Source: Panonychus citri (taxonomy: Eukaryota; Arthropoda; Arachnida; Trombidiformes; Tetranychidae). From it: a stretch of DNA of 64,000 nucleotides. This document shows positions 49,259 to 60,484 of the stretch, one piece after another. The translations under genes and the position numbers were made by a program. Numbering within the stretch: position 1 is the first letter of the stretch; every line of letters starts with the position of its first letter. Below the pieces are notes generated by a model that made no database searches, had not been told where the DNA came from, and saw only the letters and a program-made list of their open reading frames with translations. The stretch is from positions 186,001 through 250,000 of the forward strand of contig NW_026515547.1 in NCBI RefSeq assembly GCF_014898815.1, written 5' to 3'.

Positions 49259-50804
49259 TTATCTTGTCCAAGATCGTATTGATGATGTTCGGGTGTAAGT
49301 GCGTTTCTTTTCAGATGCAAATATTTTATCACATATGATTGGCAGTATTATACATATGGAAGTATTCAAGAACGAGACCATAGCAAGGTAATAGACGAAA
49401 GAAACTGGCTTGGTATCCATTAGTTTAGATGCTATCCATGGATGAATAGCTTCACCAATTGATCCATTGATGAAAATAAATGAAGCTAAAGCATTTGTGA
49501 GAATAAAATACTTTTGTAATTTACTTAACGTGACTGTGAATAGAGAAGCGTATCCAATGCCCACAAAAGTCAATCCAATCCATATACATAACCGATTATA
49601 ACCTGCATGAGGAATCAGAACGAATATCGCTGCTAATTCGCTACAATAGCTAAATAATATCAAGTATTTGTCTCCAATGAAGTTCGATATGACAACGAAA
49701 AAGACTTTGTAAGCGGTTATAACCACCCAAAATACTGTTACCAATGAAGCTCCAGTAGCTTTACTCATGTGTAAATCAGATTTTACAACGTATGCAGGAG
49801 CTAATGAACCTAGAAAATAGTGGGAAACGAAAGTCAGTTTTGATACGATTATCAGTTATAAGCTAATTCATACCAACTAGAACTGAGATACCGAAGGTTG
49901 TATTAGCAAAAAGTGCCATTAATCCAACGCCAACATAGATTTTCCATTTCTTTGGTTGATCATCAATATCCTCTTCATTTGTATCGATGGTCTGTTGTTT
50001 TGTTTTATCTTTGAAATGAAATATTAAGAATCCAACCGATGAGATAAACTGCAAAGCTGTGATAGAGAGAAATGCCCACTGAACTTTAACATCATTCGGA
50101 GTGTAATTTCCCTGAATGGTAATGTTATCTGTCTTTGTAATAGTAACACCATCACTAGAATCATCATCATTTAGAGGAAGTAAAAATGGTTGACTAATTA
50201 GTGGAGTTATCAAAGCACCGACACCAAAGGCCCCGTGAAGAACTTGAACATAATTCGATAGAGATTTACTGTCCTTCCAGATTCTAAGAATGTAAGTATT
50301 ACAAACTGAAAGAAAATTACTCGAAAATTGAATTGGTCAAACAGTTGTTGAAATAACTGTAATTCCTTTACTCACCTATGTCGAAAATACCCTGAGCGAA
50401 TCCTGAGAGTAAAATGAATGAATAAACAAAGTAAAAAGATTTGAACCAAGGAGCGATCGCAATCGCTGCACCAGCGATAAAATTGGATATAAAGAGTATC
50501 ATATTTGGTCCTAAGAATCGATCAATTAAACCAGCTACAAATTGAATTAATGAGATTAATAAGATATTAAATATGTAAATGAAACAATTAGCTTACATGC
50601 AATTCCTCCGATAAGATACCCAATGGATCGCGCTGGAACCAGGTTCGATGTGACGGCGAAAGATTCACTAATTCTGATCTGAAGATCAAGTAAAGAGGAC
50701 CCAAGTAAAGTGTTACATCCACCGAGACCCAGAAATGATATTACACAGAGCAAAGTTTTTATAAGTTTTACTCTATGGCTATCAGATGAATTAGTTAACT
50801 GCAT
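49259..50804 (-). CDS. NaGLT1/MFSD4-like major facilitator transporter, copy 2
   Basis: Exons 50804-50597, 50534-50376, 50305-49874, 49809-49259 (449 aa). Same fold and landmarks as copy 1: LGGCNTLLGSSLLDLQIRI, RSIGYLIGGI, APWFKSFY, KLQKYF, NGSIGEAIHPW. Exons 1 and 2 have exactly the lengths of copy 1 (208 and 159 nt), and all intron phases match. Exon 3 is 45 nt shorter in the cytoplasmic loop, and the C-terminus differs (basic, ending RSWTR). Divergence is substantial, so the duplication is much older than that of the secreted genes. Polyadenylation AATAAA is about 25 nt beyond the stop on the minus strand. Confidence 0.85.
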
Positions 50805-51480
50805 CTTCGTCCTGTCGATTCAATCAAATCCTCGAATAGTAAAACTGTTTGATTGCCATGAATTCAACACAATGAAAAGAAATAAAAACTATTCACCCTT
50901 CTTTTATATGGAACTTTATAATTACTTTTATAACTTTCCAAGATAATTTACTAACAACCATTTTGTAAGATCAACCATTTTTTTCATATCTTACATACAA
51001 ACCGATTAAAACCAATCTGAATTCACACTTTGAGTCTAATAACAATATTTTACATTAACATGTTTTCTTCTGATTTAGATCATAATAAAATATCACCTAC
51101 CACTTAATATAATCTACTGATAATGTTTGTACTCAGAAAAATTTCATCCAAGATTAGCTGATTAATTCAATTCTCTGTTGAAGAAAGAGGTAAAGTCTGA
51201 GACATCTAATGAATACTAAGAAAAACTAATCTAAAAATTAAGTGAAGATTTTACTTGATTATTGAGTTTATACTCGACTCAGAGTTAGACTAAATTACCA
51301 AAACGACCAAAATTAACCAAAAGAAAACAGAAAATCACAAAATAAACCAAAACAAACCAAAACAAAGCAAAAATAAACAGATTAAAGTATTTGCTTTGAC
51401 TAAGATATTAAAACCTTTTATTTTTAAGAATATTAAAATCCTTTTTTTGTTTATTGTTGACAGTGAGAGAAAGTGATTGA
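50805..51480. other. intergenic
   Basis: AT-rich flank of copy 2. Around 51298-51375 a run of aaaaccaaaa-type units forms low-complexity DNA. No gene is seen. Confidence 0.4.
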
Positions 51481-51648
51481 GATGGTGAGTGAGATGGTGA
51501 GTGAGATGGTGAGTGAGATGGTGAGTGAGATGGTGAGTGAGATGGTGAGTGAGATGGTGAGTGAGATGGTGAGTGAGATGGTGAGTGAGATGGTGAGTGA
51601 GATGGTGAGTGAGATGGTGAGTGAGATGGTGAGTGAGATGGTGAGTGA
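51481..51648. repeat. 12-bp minisatellite, 14 perfect copies
   Basis: gatggtgagtga repeated 14 times without a single mismatch (168 bp). It is open in several frames (Met-Val-Ser-Glu on plus, Ser-Pro-Ser-His on minus), but this is a consequence of the repeat, not evidence of a gene. Confidence 0.98.
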
Positions 51649-51877
51649 AGGCTAACCATTAGAGACATGATCATTCTCAAGTGAAATTTTTACTTTTCAA
51701 CTTAAATTTTTTTGTTGTTTTTCTAACTATTTCCAATTGTTCTCATCACTGTGTTATTGATACTTTCTCATCACAATGGCTTCCGGATCAAATTGAAAGA
51801 CTTATAAAGTAAGTTATTTAATATGATTTTTACTCAAAGTTTAGTTATTAATATTAGATTTTGATATATTTTAACAG

Positions 51878-52066
51878 CAATCTGTTCACTATAATGGTGC
51901 CGATTTTGATGTTGACATCGAAGAGATGTTCATTGATGAAAATGGTCAAAGGTGGGGATTAGTAGCTAGTGATAAATACTACGAGAAAATAGAATTTTGC
52001 TGCACACATGGAGAAGAAACACCAGTGAGTCCAAGGAATAAAGAATATTGTAAGGCCTGGGAAAAG
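51878..52066 (+). CDS. possible orphan internal exon
   Basis: A 63-codon frame without stops lies between a good acceptor (tttaacag) and a donor (aaaaggtata). The peptide is acidic with a Cys cluster (EFCCTHGEE, EYCKAWEK). A possible upstream exon near 51777 ends at a consensus donor (aaagtaagt), but its ATG frame stops at once. The gene, if real, is incomplete or decayed. No family is recognised. Confidence 0.3.
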
Positions 52067-52260
52067 GTATAAAAATTTAGTAATTAAACTTAATTTTTCC
52101 AAGAAAAGTAAATGGATGAGCATTCAGAATTGAGATTAAGGTTAAATCATTTTAACTTTAAGAACATCAAATAAGGTAAAATAGTGAACACAAAGATAAA
52201 GATTAATCTCATAAATTACCCTCATTTTAGTCAAACCTGTCAAATTTTATGATAATTTAT

Positions 52261-52627
52261 TGTCAGACCCTGGACTTACGATCATTAATGTCAGACCCTA
52301 ATGTTAAATTATGACCTTTATCTGAGTAACCATCTGCCATGACCTTAAACGCATGTTCCCCTCCCCTTCCCTTGTCCGGTTTTGAGGATAAAAGAGAAAA
52401 AGAAAGAAAGAGAGTTCAGAGTGAAAATACATCAACAACAGTTTGTTTGAACAAAAGTTTGGTTTCAATTTATTTTCTATTTGTGCTTCGTCGATTATTT
52501 TGTTTTAGGTTTAATTAAAGTTTTGTTTGGATGAATTAATGTTTATTGTTTTCTCTCTCACCTTATTCACCTTCAATCATCTTCTATCATTTATTCATCC
52601 TTTTTCTTTATTATTAATTTTGTGACA
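52261..52627 (+). mobile_element. long terminal repeat of a retrotransposon
   Basis: Starts TGTCA and ends TGACA, has a TATA-like gaggataaaaga at about 52384 and a possible initiator gttcagag about 30 nt later, and is followed by a primer-binding site. No gag or pol follows. About 345 bp further on the sequence is cut by the Tc1-like transposon, and nothing recognisable as retroelement resumes after it. Confidence 0.6.
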
Positions 52628-52630
52628 AAA

Positions 52631-52648
52631 TGGAGGTCCCACCGAGAG
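52631..52648 (+). promoter_or_regulatory. primer-binding site, probably for tRNA-Gln
   Basis: tggaggtcccaccgagag, 3 nt after the LTR end, begins with TGG as required to pair with a tRNA CCA tail. It is complementary at about 17 of 18 positions to the 3' end of animal tRNA-Gln as I recall it. Confidence 0.6.
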
Positions 52649-53708
52649 CTTTCAATTGAAAGCCTCCAGTACTTGTGTTTCTTCTGACAAATTAATTCTT
52701 TATGAAATTTTATAATCATCTCTTAACAGTGAAATTTGTGATCATCTTGTGTGAAACATCTTTGTTTTATCTGTGTTTGTACTAACAGTTTTGGCCTGAC
52801 AACAATCAAGAAAGTGCCACACCCTGATTTTCTTTGTGTTTTCATCGACTCATTAATTTAAAAATTCTTTTAGATTTGTTGCCTTTGGATAAAACCCTCA
52901 TCCAGAAATCATAAACTTACACATAATCACCTTCAATTAACTTCCTTAATTCCACACTCACACGTAATATGTACAGTCAAGCTCAAAAGTTTGAAAACGG
53001 TTAACAATTTGATGTAACTTAGTTACAATTAAAGGTAACAAAACCAAACCAAGGTAACAATTAGGTCTCAGGGGGGTTAATTGTTTACAAACAAATCAAT
53101 GTGCTCATCACTTACCAACTGAATTAAATTAAGTAATTAGTTAATTGTCGTTGTTTTTGATTGGTTCATAAGTTTGGAAATGTTTTGAAATCGAACCTCT
53201 AAAAAGGTAACTGATCAATTTGATAAATTTTCTTCGAAATATTATAATTAATTAGATTTTTCATATTGTGAGGATAAAACTTAGATAACAAGATATCAGC
53301 ATGGTCAAAGGTAGCATAACCTTCCTCCTCACCCCAATGCTATTATTTTATCACTTTTACTTTACGGGGAGTTTTTCCTCCCAAAACCTATTAATTTTGA
53401 TTTACACTGACAAGGGAGGAGAAGTAAATGTATGTATCTTTACTCCTCCTCTCTCCAGGGAAATTAGTATCTTTATGACTTTTTCTCCTCCTGCATTAAG
53501 AAAGAATCTAAATTACTTTTGGAAAGGAGAGAAAGCACTAAGAAAGGTGGATATAATAAATGACCATCTCTCTAGGGAAAAGCAGGAAAAGTTTAAGATC
53601 ACATCCAATTAACTTTGGGGCCATAAGAAAGAGACTCTTTCTTTCTCTTTGTCGGAGGGCCAATCATCTCTCTTTCCTCTGTCTTTTCTCTTTCGCAATG
53701 GGCCGAGT

Positions 53709-54060
53709 TGGCTATAAAAGAGAAAGAGAGAAAGTAAGAGGTGGCGAAGTCAGTTACAGTTCAACATTTACACCAGCAACATCAACACTTTGTTGTTTCT
53801 CTCTCTCTCTGTGTGTGACACTTCTCTTAAGAAGTATTTTTAAGAAGTTTTATTTAAATATATTAAATAAATAGTGTGCGCCACCATCTTTGTGTTTTCC
53901 CAGTTCCCAAGTTTCGCCGTTACCACAACCTTTGTGTTTCCCCAGTTTCCCAGTTTCGCCGTTACCTCCATCACGGTGCTCCCCAGAACCTACTTTGCTG
54001 CTAAGCCGCCGCTCAGCTCCCTCTCAGACTGACCCGTATCAGGATCATCAACAAGGTAAG
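53709..54060 (+). promoter_or_regulatory. candidate promoter and GC-rich leader inside the Tc1-like element
   Basis: A TATA box (gctataaaag, 53710-53719) is followed 30 nt later by gtcagtta, a good arthropod initiator. Downstream is a GC-rich leader with a ~41-bp tandem duplication (tttcgccgttacc at the end of each unit) and a consensus donor (acaaggtaag) at about 54053. AATAAA at 53864 lies inside. The layout could be the transposase promoter with a spliced leader, or an LTR captured by the element. Confidence 0.4.
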
Positions 54061-54772
54061 CCTTAGGCTTTTGAGTGTTTTTCTTTTATTCTTTTTGTAC
54101 CAATTGATCCTTCACCTTATCCATAACCTTTGCATGCTATGTACTTGTACCATTGATCTATTACCTTAAGTCACCTGGTCGACTTAGTTTTAGATCATCA
54201 CCTTCGATCCTTCACCTTGACCATAACCATTTACCAACTCCTTATCTATTGCCATCCGAACCTTTACCATTATTTACACCTCTATTGGAAATTTATTTTG
54301 CCCTTTAACCATATCAACACACCTTTTACCTTTTATTCAAAATCATAATCATATCTTACCAATAATCAGTAAACTTTAGTCTACGATACTTCGCCATAAG
54401 AATCGCCGCTGAACTTGAATATGTACTTTTCATCACCAGTCGTAACCTCTGTTACGCTAAAATTCTGCCTCAAGGATAACAGTTTCATCGAGACAACGTT
54501 TATCTTGAGAGTATCTTCTTGGCACGGTACTTTACCATCCTTCTGACTATTATTAATCCCAAGTTGCACTGATTATAACCCTATATTAACCAATCACTAT
54601 ACCAGACATAATAAAACTTTTCATCGAAGGTCAAGAGTTTACAAATCATTATCGCTACTAGAACTATCGAAATCTTTTACTAAGGTCAACGTAAGTACCC
54701 TCGCAACTACAGATAGTTTTAGGTTCCAGGCGAAACAAACGGTATCAAATTGATCTAAGCTGCAAAACTCGA

Positions 54773-55154
54773 ATGTCCATAGGAAAACACTTAAGAGAGT
54801 TAACAGCGGTAGTAATCCAGATTCAAGGAGCCATACAAGAAATAATTGATCTACTGATCTTGCATCACCTATCGATAACTGGACCGGAAGACTGGTTTCT
54901 GGAACTAATACTGGACGACGAATTGGCTGATCTGGAACTTAGCGATGAGGTTTAGTAATCAACAAATTGAGTTTATGCAACAACTTATATTTTCAGGTTT
55001 GACTTTCAACGAAGTGATAAATTTATACATCATAACCCATGAATGCTTAGATACTGGAGAAAATCCTATCCTACATGTTGATACACCATCCACCAGTCGA
55101 GATATTGTTTTAAATCTTTCTACACCGAATAAAGAGCAAAGGAATTCCTCTTAA
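54773..55154 (+). CDS. two small overlapping frames upstream of the transposase
   Basis: A 60-aa frame (54773-54955, strongly acidic end LILDDELADLELSDEV) overlaps an 69-aa frame (54945-55154, FSNQQIEFMQQLIFSGLTF...) by 11 nt, followed 32 nt later by the transposase ATG. Both are amphipathic and free of low complexity, and could be remnants of one protein split by a frameshift. They lie within the Tc1-like element. No family recognised. Confidence 0.35.
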
Positions 55155-55186
55155 TCAAATTTACCTCCTCACAATATGTTAGAATA

Positions 55187-56179
55187 ATGGGTTCAGGTAA
55201 AGAGCTTACGGTTGAAGAGAAAAGTCAGATCAAATTATTAAAACAAATTCACCCGGACTGGTCACTATCTAAGATTGGTCAAGCCATTGGTAGGTCGAAA
55301 TCGGTCATCTCTAAGTTTCTCTCAGACCCTGAAAACCATGGGAATAAAAAAAGATCTGGTAGACCAAAAGTGACCACTAATAGGCAGAATAATCAAATTG
55401 TTCAATTAGCGACTCGGAATAAAATGAGCGCTAATCAGATTAAGGATGAACTTTCTTTGGACTGTAGTGTCAGTACTGTGAAGAGGAGGTTGCATTCTGA
55501 TCCTAATATTATTTACACCAAATTTCGTTCAGGTCCTCAGCTGACTGAGCGACACAAAGTTAATCGTTTGGCTTTCGCTAAAGAGTGTGTTTGTTTTACA
55601 CCAGAAAAATGGGCATCGATAATATTTAGCGATGAAAAAAAGTGGAATTTGGATGGTCCTGATGGTATTAGGTCTTATTGGCATGATATCAGAACTGAAA
55701 AGGCCATTTTTTCTCGCCGTCAGATGGGAGGTGGTTCAGTAATGACTTGGTCTGGCTTTTCAATGGCGGGAACATTGCCTATGGTATTTTGTTTGCCCAA
55801 AATGAATTCGGATCATTATCAGGATATTCTTGCTGAGCATTTGTTACCTAATGGGCCATTGATTACTACAGGTGAATATCTTTTTCAGCAAGATAATGCT
55901 CCCATCCATCGATCTGATTCAACTCGGAGGTGGTTTGAGGCCAATTCGGTTGAGGTTTTGCCTTGGCCAGCCTGTAGTCCCGATCTCAACCCCATAGAAA
56001 ATCTTTGGGGATATTTAGTTCGAAAAGTTTATGGTCACGGGAGACAATTTTCGAACATTTCGAGCTTGAAAAACGCGATCGTTGAATCGTGGGCTGAAGT
56101 ACCTGCGACATTGACACAAAGCTTAGTAGCGTCAATGGAAGATCGCATGAGCACAGTTATTCAAAGGAATGGAGGTTAA
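55187..56179 (+). CDS. intact Tc1/mariner transposase (DD34E)
   Basis: A 330-aa cut-and-paste transposase. The N-terminal paired-like helix-turn-helix region (residues 1-110) contains IGRSKSVISKFL and the GRPK motif at 58-61. Catalytic residues: Asp149 in FSDEKKW, Asp236 in QQDNAPIH, Glu271 in SPDLNPIENLW, with 34 residues between the second Asp and Glu, i.e. DD34E, the Tc1 type. A glycine-rich GGGS box lies at 181-184. There are no stops or frameshifts and the length is normal, so the enzyme may be active. The element ends are also well preserved, which suggests recent insertion. Confidence 0.95.
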   Translation: MGSGKELTVEEKSQIKLLKQIHPDWSLSKIGQAIGRSKSVISKFLSDPENHGNKKRSGRPKVTTNRQNNQIVQLATRNKMSANQIKDELSLDCSVSTVKRRLHSDPNIIYTKFRSGPQLTERHKVNRLAFAKECVCFTPEKWASIIFSDEKKWNLDGPDGIRSYWHDIRTEKAIFSRRQMGGGSVMTWSGFSMAGTLPMVFCLPKMNSDHYQDILAEHLLPNGPLITTGEYLFQQDNAPIHRSDSTRRWFEANSVEVLPWPACSPDLNPIENLWGYLVRKVYGHGRQFSNISSLKNAIVESWAEVPATLTQSLVASMEDRMSTVIQRNGG

Positions 56180-56639
56180 ACTGATTATTAAGTCCTTATT
56201 AATAAAATAATTTAATGTTTCCAAATTTATGATCCAATGATCGACAACGTAATGATCTTTATCTTTTTATAACTCATTTAAATTTAAATATTTTTTCATC
56301 AAATTTTGCAAAATTAATTAACTAACTCTGGTTAATATTATTGGTAAAAATCAGAAATTAATTCTGATTGGTTCGAGTTTAATCAAATCATTTCTATCGT
56401 TTCCAAACTTTTGAGCTTGACTGTAGTTTGACATGAGCTATATGTACAAAAATATCAGGTCTCTAAACGTGCGGACCTAATCCGAAGTCTTACCAAATTC
56501 ATTAATTTGTCAAAAGTATTTCACTCCACTAATCGGGAGACAAAGAATTATTGTAGTTTTCAGAAGATCGTTTAAGGGATATAATGAGTTCGGAAAGTTC
56601 TTCACAATCTAATAAATTGTTCATTAATTTATAAATTTC

Positions 56640-57800
56640 ACTCATTGTAATAAGAAATACGAAAAAGAAAGAAGTAAATAACAAAGAAGTAAATAATAGC
56701 ATTTCCTTCGAGCCAAAATCGAATTTCTTCTTGGTCTTCCACGTCTTCTCGATAAATCTTGTGAAGAACGACCAACCATGTAATTTTCGTAATCCAGTCG
56801 TATTGCTTCAGAAACAGTAAAGTCACCATTATCATCGACCAAATCCGGATCTTGACAAATTACATCGCATCATGGAAATTTCTTAGGAAATGCTGTGGTT
56901 CCAATACTTTTCCTATTCAGACCTTCTTCTCTGCATCTAGTAGAACAAGCCTTCTTATAAGAAGTTTCTGTAGAAAGTCTTTTTTTCGCAAACATGCCTT
57001 TCCATATCCATCATCTTATAATAAGTGACCCCACAGTAATTACAGATAAAAGCAAATGGATGCACCTAATGAATTCAATCGCCTTCTTCTCCAACGACTC
57101 TACAGATAATCCTTCTGCATTTGCTGGTCACTCCTTCAAAGAAGTACGATGCTCTTCAAATGTATATTTTGAAAATCGTTCAAATCTATTTTTGGATTGT
57201 CAAAACGGCTGAGTCTAGCTGCCCCATTACCCCAATAGAATCAAAGCTCTTCCTCACCATCCTCACGTTCAATCCAACGATTAAAATACAGGATGGCTGT
57301 TCCATCAATTCTTTACGTATACGTAACGGTAGCTTAAGAGGAACACCTTTCTTCTGTTTCTTTTTGCCTTTTCCTTTTTTACCACACGATCCGGATACAA
57401 ATGAGTTACCACTATCAGAAATATTACCTGGATAGTCACCAAAATCGTCATTATCATCACCAACATTTTCATCACCAACATTTTCATCACCACCATTATC
57501 ATTAACATCACCATGATTATCTCCATCCTTCCTCCTCAGTGATTCCTTCATATTCCGGGTTCGTTGCGTGCTGGTGAAGGTACCACTATTGGTGATTTAG
57601 CCAAACCGTAACTATTGTCAGAATCAGAATCACTCGTTAAATCAGCCATCATGATATCTGCTTTACCAGTCGTTTTCATCCTAGCACATGCCTGTTTTTG
57701 CACCCTTTTGCTCCGCCAAATCAAATTATCTCGACTGGCCCTATCTCCAGTCTTCCCGCCTTCGACAACTTTGAAAAGAAAATTAAAAGAAAAAAGAAAA
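56640..57800 (-). pseudogene. decayed or multi-exon gene with a C2HC finger
   Basis: Several minus-strand coding-like blocks in changing frames: about 57800-57560 (KTTGKADIMMADLTSDSDSD, acidic), 57551-57186 (Asp/Asn-rich repeats then KKGKGKKKQKKG), about 57075-56970 after an acceptor-like attag (FICNYCGVTYYK...MERHVCEKK, a C-x2-C-x12-H-x-C finger), and 56842-56700 (DFTVSEAIRLDYENYMVGR...RRRGRPRR). The AT-hook-like RGRPRR and the finger fit a nuclear protein. Either exons of one gene or a relic; I could not join them cleanly. The finger recalls that at 42370-42450. Confidence 0.35.
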
Positions 57801-58070
57801 TTAAAATTTACGCTAATTTCGAAATAATATATTTTCGAAAACGATAGGTGGAGGTATGGGTTCCGTCAAAGCATTTGTGACACAAAAAAATTTGACTATC
57901 TGAATCTATAGAAAAAAGTGAAACAAATCCTGAGGGAGCTATGGAGGGAACTTAGTTGGAAAAATTTATTCAATAAATGAAACAAAGAATACTTACCAGG
58001 GACAACAATGACCATTAAAATAGAGAAAACGCATATCATCGAAATCCTCATGACGAGATAAAATCAAATA

Positions 58071-58245
58071 CAGTAAACTACCAGATAATGAGACTGCTGT
58101 GTAAATAAGCTATTCTTACGAAGTGTCCATTGCCGTGACGACGTTGTCGTAATTGTGATGACAACGGAAAAGAAAGAGAAAGAAAGAGAAAAGTCGTGAT
58201 TAGGGACCGTTGAAAAAATTTGTCTCATTATCTGGTAGTTTACTG
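58071..58245. mobile_element. 175-bp TA-flanked MITE
   Basis: Ends cagtaaactaccagataatg are perfect 24-bp inverted repeats, flanked by TA at 58069-58070 and 58246-58247. The interior is GA-rich. A Tc1/mariner-type non-autonomous element; its termini differ from those of the 52974 element. Confidence 0.88.
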
Positions 58246-58247
58246 TA

Positions 58248-59873
58248 TATAAAAAATAACATGATGAATTGATTTAATAATTAGAATGTTCTAGAAGGTG
58301 ATCATGATGCACTGACCATGATCACCTTCATCGTTATAGTATCAATGTATTGAAACATTGTATTGTTTCGTCAGTACCACTTCCCTCTTCTCTTAATCAA
58401 CTTTCAACTTTAAGTCTGAGTTTTATTATATAATTGTGATGGTGATTTAATATTTAGTTATTATAAGGTGATTTAAGAATCTTCCGATTCACATATGTTT
58501 AATGTGACTCGCTTAACAAGGTGAAAAGATGACTATATCATCAATTTAATTGTTATACAGGGCGTTTTTTTATCCACTACGGCTATTACACTGAATATCT
58601 CCAGAACTATGAATGTCAGACTTGACCAGAGGACTGAACAGAATTGAAGCGCTCGACCCTACGATTTTCAAGGTCATTGAGGTCATTTAACGAAGGTAGC
58701 ATTTAAAGGTCATTTTAAGGTCGTTGTGTGAAAGAACACAAAAAGTTACACTCAAACCTAAGGTTTGATGATATTCCGTCAAAAGGCAGCTGAGATACAG
58801 GCTTTTATCATAATTATTAGTGTCTTCTTTTTGGTTTATCGATTAATTCAATGGTAATGCTTTTGGGTGTACAATTTTCCCAACTTATTTGAATACATGG
58901 TTTTTATCACTTCGATCATTTTTATTAATAATTTTATTACAATTTATTTTAAATGTAAATTTTCAAGACGTTTACTTATAATTAAACTAAACAGAGCTGA
59001 ATAATTTCATGATGGTTTATTAAATTCTGGTTTAATGGAATCCGAGAGATATTATATATTCAGCAATTTCTCTCGGTGATTTTTTTTGTATTACAAGGAA
59101 TGGCTGTTGATGATGTTGTTGCTGATTTTGTCGGATGCCCTGATGAAAATTGCAGCTCGTTTATCTGCCTTCTCGAACTTTAAAAGAGACTGTTCTAATT
59201 TTATCGAATTAACTTTATCAGCTTCGTAACTCCTTCGTATTTTAACTGATGTTAAAAGGTCTCTCTGATTTCTTTTTCTAATTGTCGTTAGTTTTTCAAA
59301 GCTTTTAATTTTTAATGCTTAATTCTTTCGTTAGAAAGATTCACTATTGAAATTTAGTTTTTTATTTCTTGATAATCCAACCGGACAATAAGGTTCCGGA
59401 TCTGGTGATTCAAGTGGAACACATAAAATCAAATAGCATTAAAACTAAGTAATAATGTATAAAAAGGGAATCAGATTTACACATGCCACTATCAACTTGC
59501 TCTTTAAGCTGTTGAAGGTGTAAATCTGATAAAATTACCGAATTCCATTGTTTTGATTCAATTCAATTCATAGTTGAGGTGAAACTTATAACAATTTAAA
59601 TATTCTCAAAGTAATATCAGGAGATCATGGCGACTTCGCCAACTGAAAAGGTATTTTCAATGGAAACACAAACTTTTTTCCTGAAGTCTTCGAGAGTTTA
59701 GTGTTTTTGATCCAATACAATGTAATACATTGATACAATGAGTGACCAACATTCTAACGATGGATAATCAATAATTCAATTAATATTAATATTAAAGAAT
59801 ATTACATGAAAGATCAGAGTCATCACGACACTCGATATAATAATAATAATAAATGCGAAAGACTGCGACCAAG
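58248..59873. other. intergenic with a cluster of AGGTCA half-sites
   Basis: No open frame is convincing. AGGTCA occurs at 58671-58676, 58680-58685 and 58707-58712, with AGGTCG at 58718-58723. Confidence 0.4.
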
Positions 59874-60062
59874 TTAAGAAATTGGAAAATCCAACGAGGA
59901 CCAACCAAGAATATTTTTGATTTGTTCATAGTCACTTATCCACTTTTCTATCGGTGGTTCGAATCTAGTGAAGGTTGGAACTTTAAAACTAACAGTTAAT
60001 ATTTTACTGAGACTCATGGTGAGTTGAATTGGTTTTAGAGATGAATGACAACATAGTAACAT
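59874..60062 (-). other. possible gag-like remnant
   Basis: A 62-codon frame whose C-terminal part (VPTFTRFEPPIEKWISDYEQ followed by I) recalls the start of arthropod retrotransposon gag domains, with a Pro-x-Phe then Trp pattern. Too short to be sure. Confidence 0.2.
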
Positions 60063-60484
60063 GATTATATTGAATGCAGATGATTAGTAATGAATATGAT
60101 TTTATGTAGGATTGATTGCAAACTGTTGAAAGTGATATTGATTGATGTTAACTGGATTGCGGGTTCAGGTTGATTGAAGATTTCAACAGAAAATTGGTTG
60201 GTTTATACGGAAAATAGCTTGCAGGAGACGGAAAAGACTCTTGTGATGATTAATAACAATATCAAATAAATAGGTCTTAATATGGGTAGACAGAAATTAT
60301 TTCTAAATTTGGTATGTTTGAAATTACCGGGATGTTGATATTAACGCAAAGTAGATGGAGCTCGTGGGAAACATATGGTTAACCAAAACAACTCCCTTAA
60401 ACTGTTTTCTTTTTTGTGCTTATTTCATTATTTGCTTATTTTTGTAGAAAACTTTAATTAAATTTTTACATAATTACATTCACA

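Larger units (their letters stand above)
52974..56423 (+). mobile_element. 3.45-kb Tc1-like transposon with IR/DR ends
   Basis: Outer ends cagtcaagctcaaaagtttg are inverted repeats flanked by TA (52972-52973, 56424-56425). A second, inner repeat (cataagtttggaaatg at 53167-53182; the related inverted unit at 56216-56231) sits 193 bp from the left end and 192 bp from the right end, i.e. the inverted/direct repeat architecture of Sleeping Beauty-type elements. The transposase gene fills the right 1 kb. The left 2 kb is extra sequence, unusual for Tc1 elements, which are mostly 1.3-2 kb. Confidence 0.88.

Noticed and set aside
51408..51680. 90-codon Ser-Pro-Ser-His frame
   Set aside because: A product of the 12-bp minisatellite read on the minus strand; no unique coding sequence or splice context.
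53301..53612. 103-codon frame in the left part of the Tc1-like element
   Set aside because: Phe/Leu/Pro-rich, changes character half way and has no motif; kept only as part of the extra DNA.
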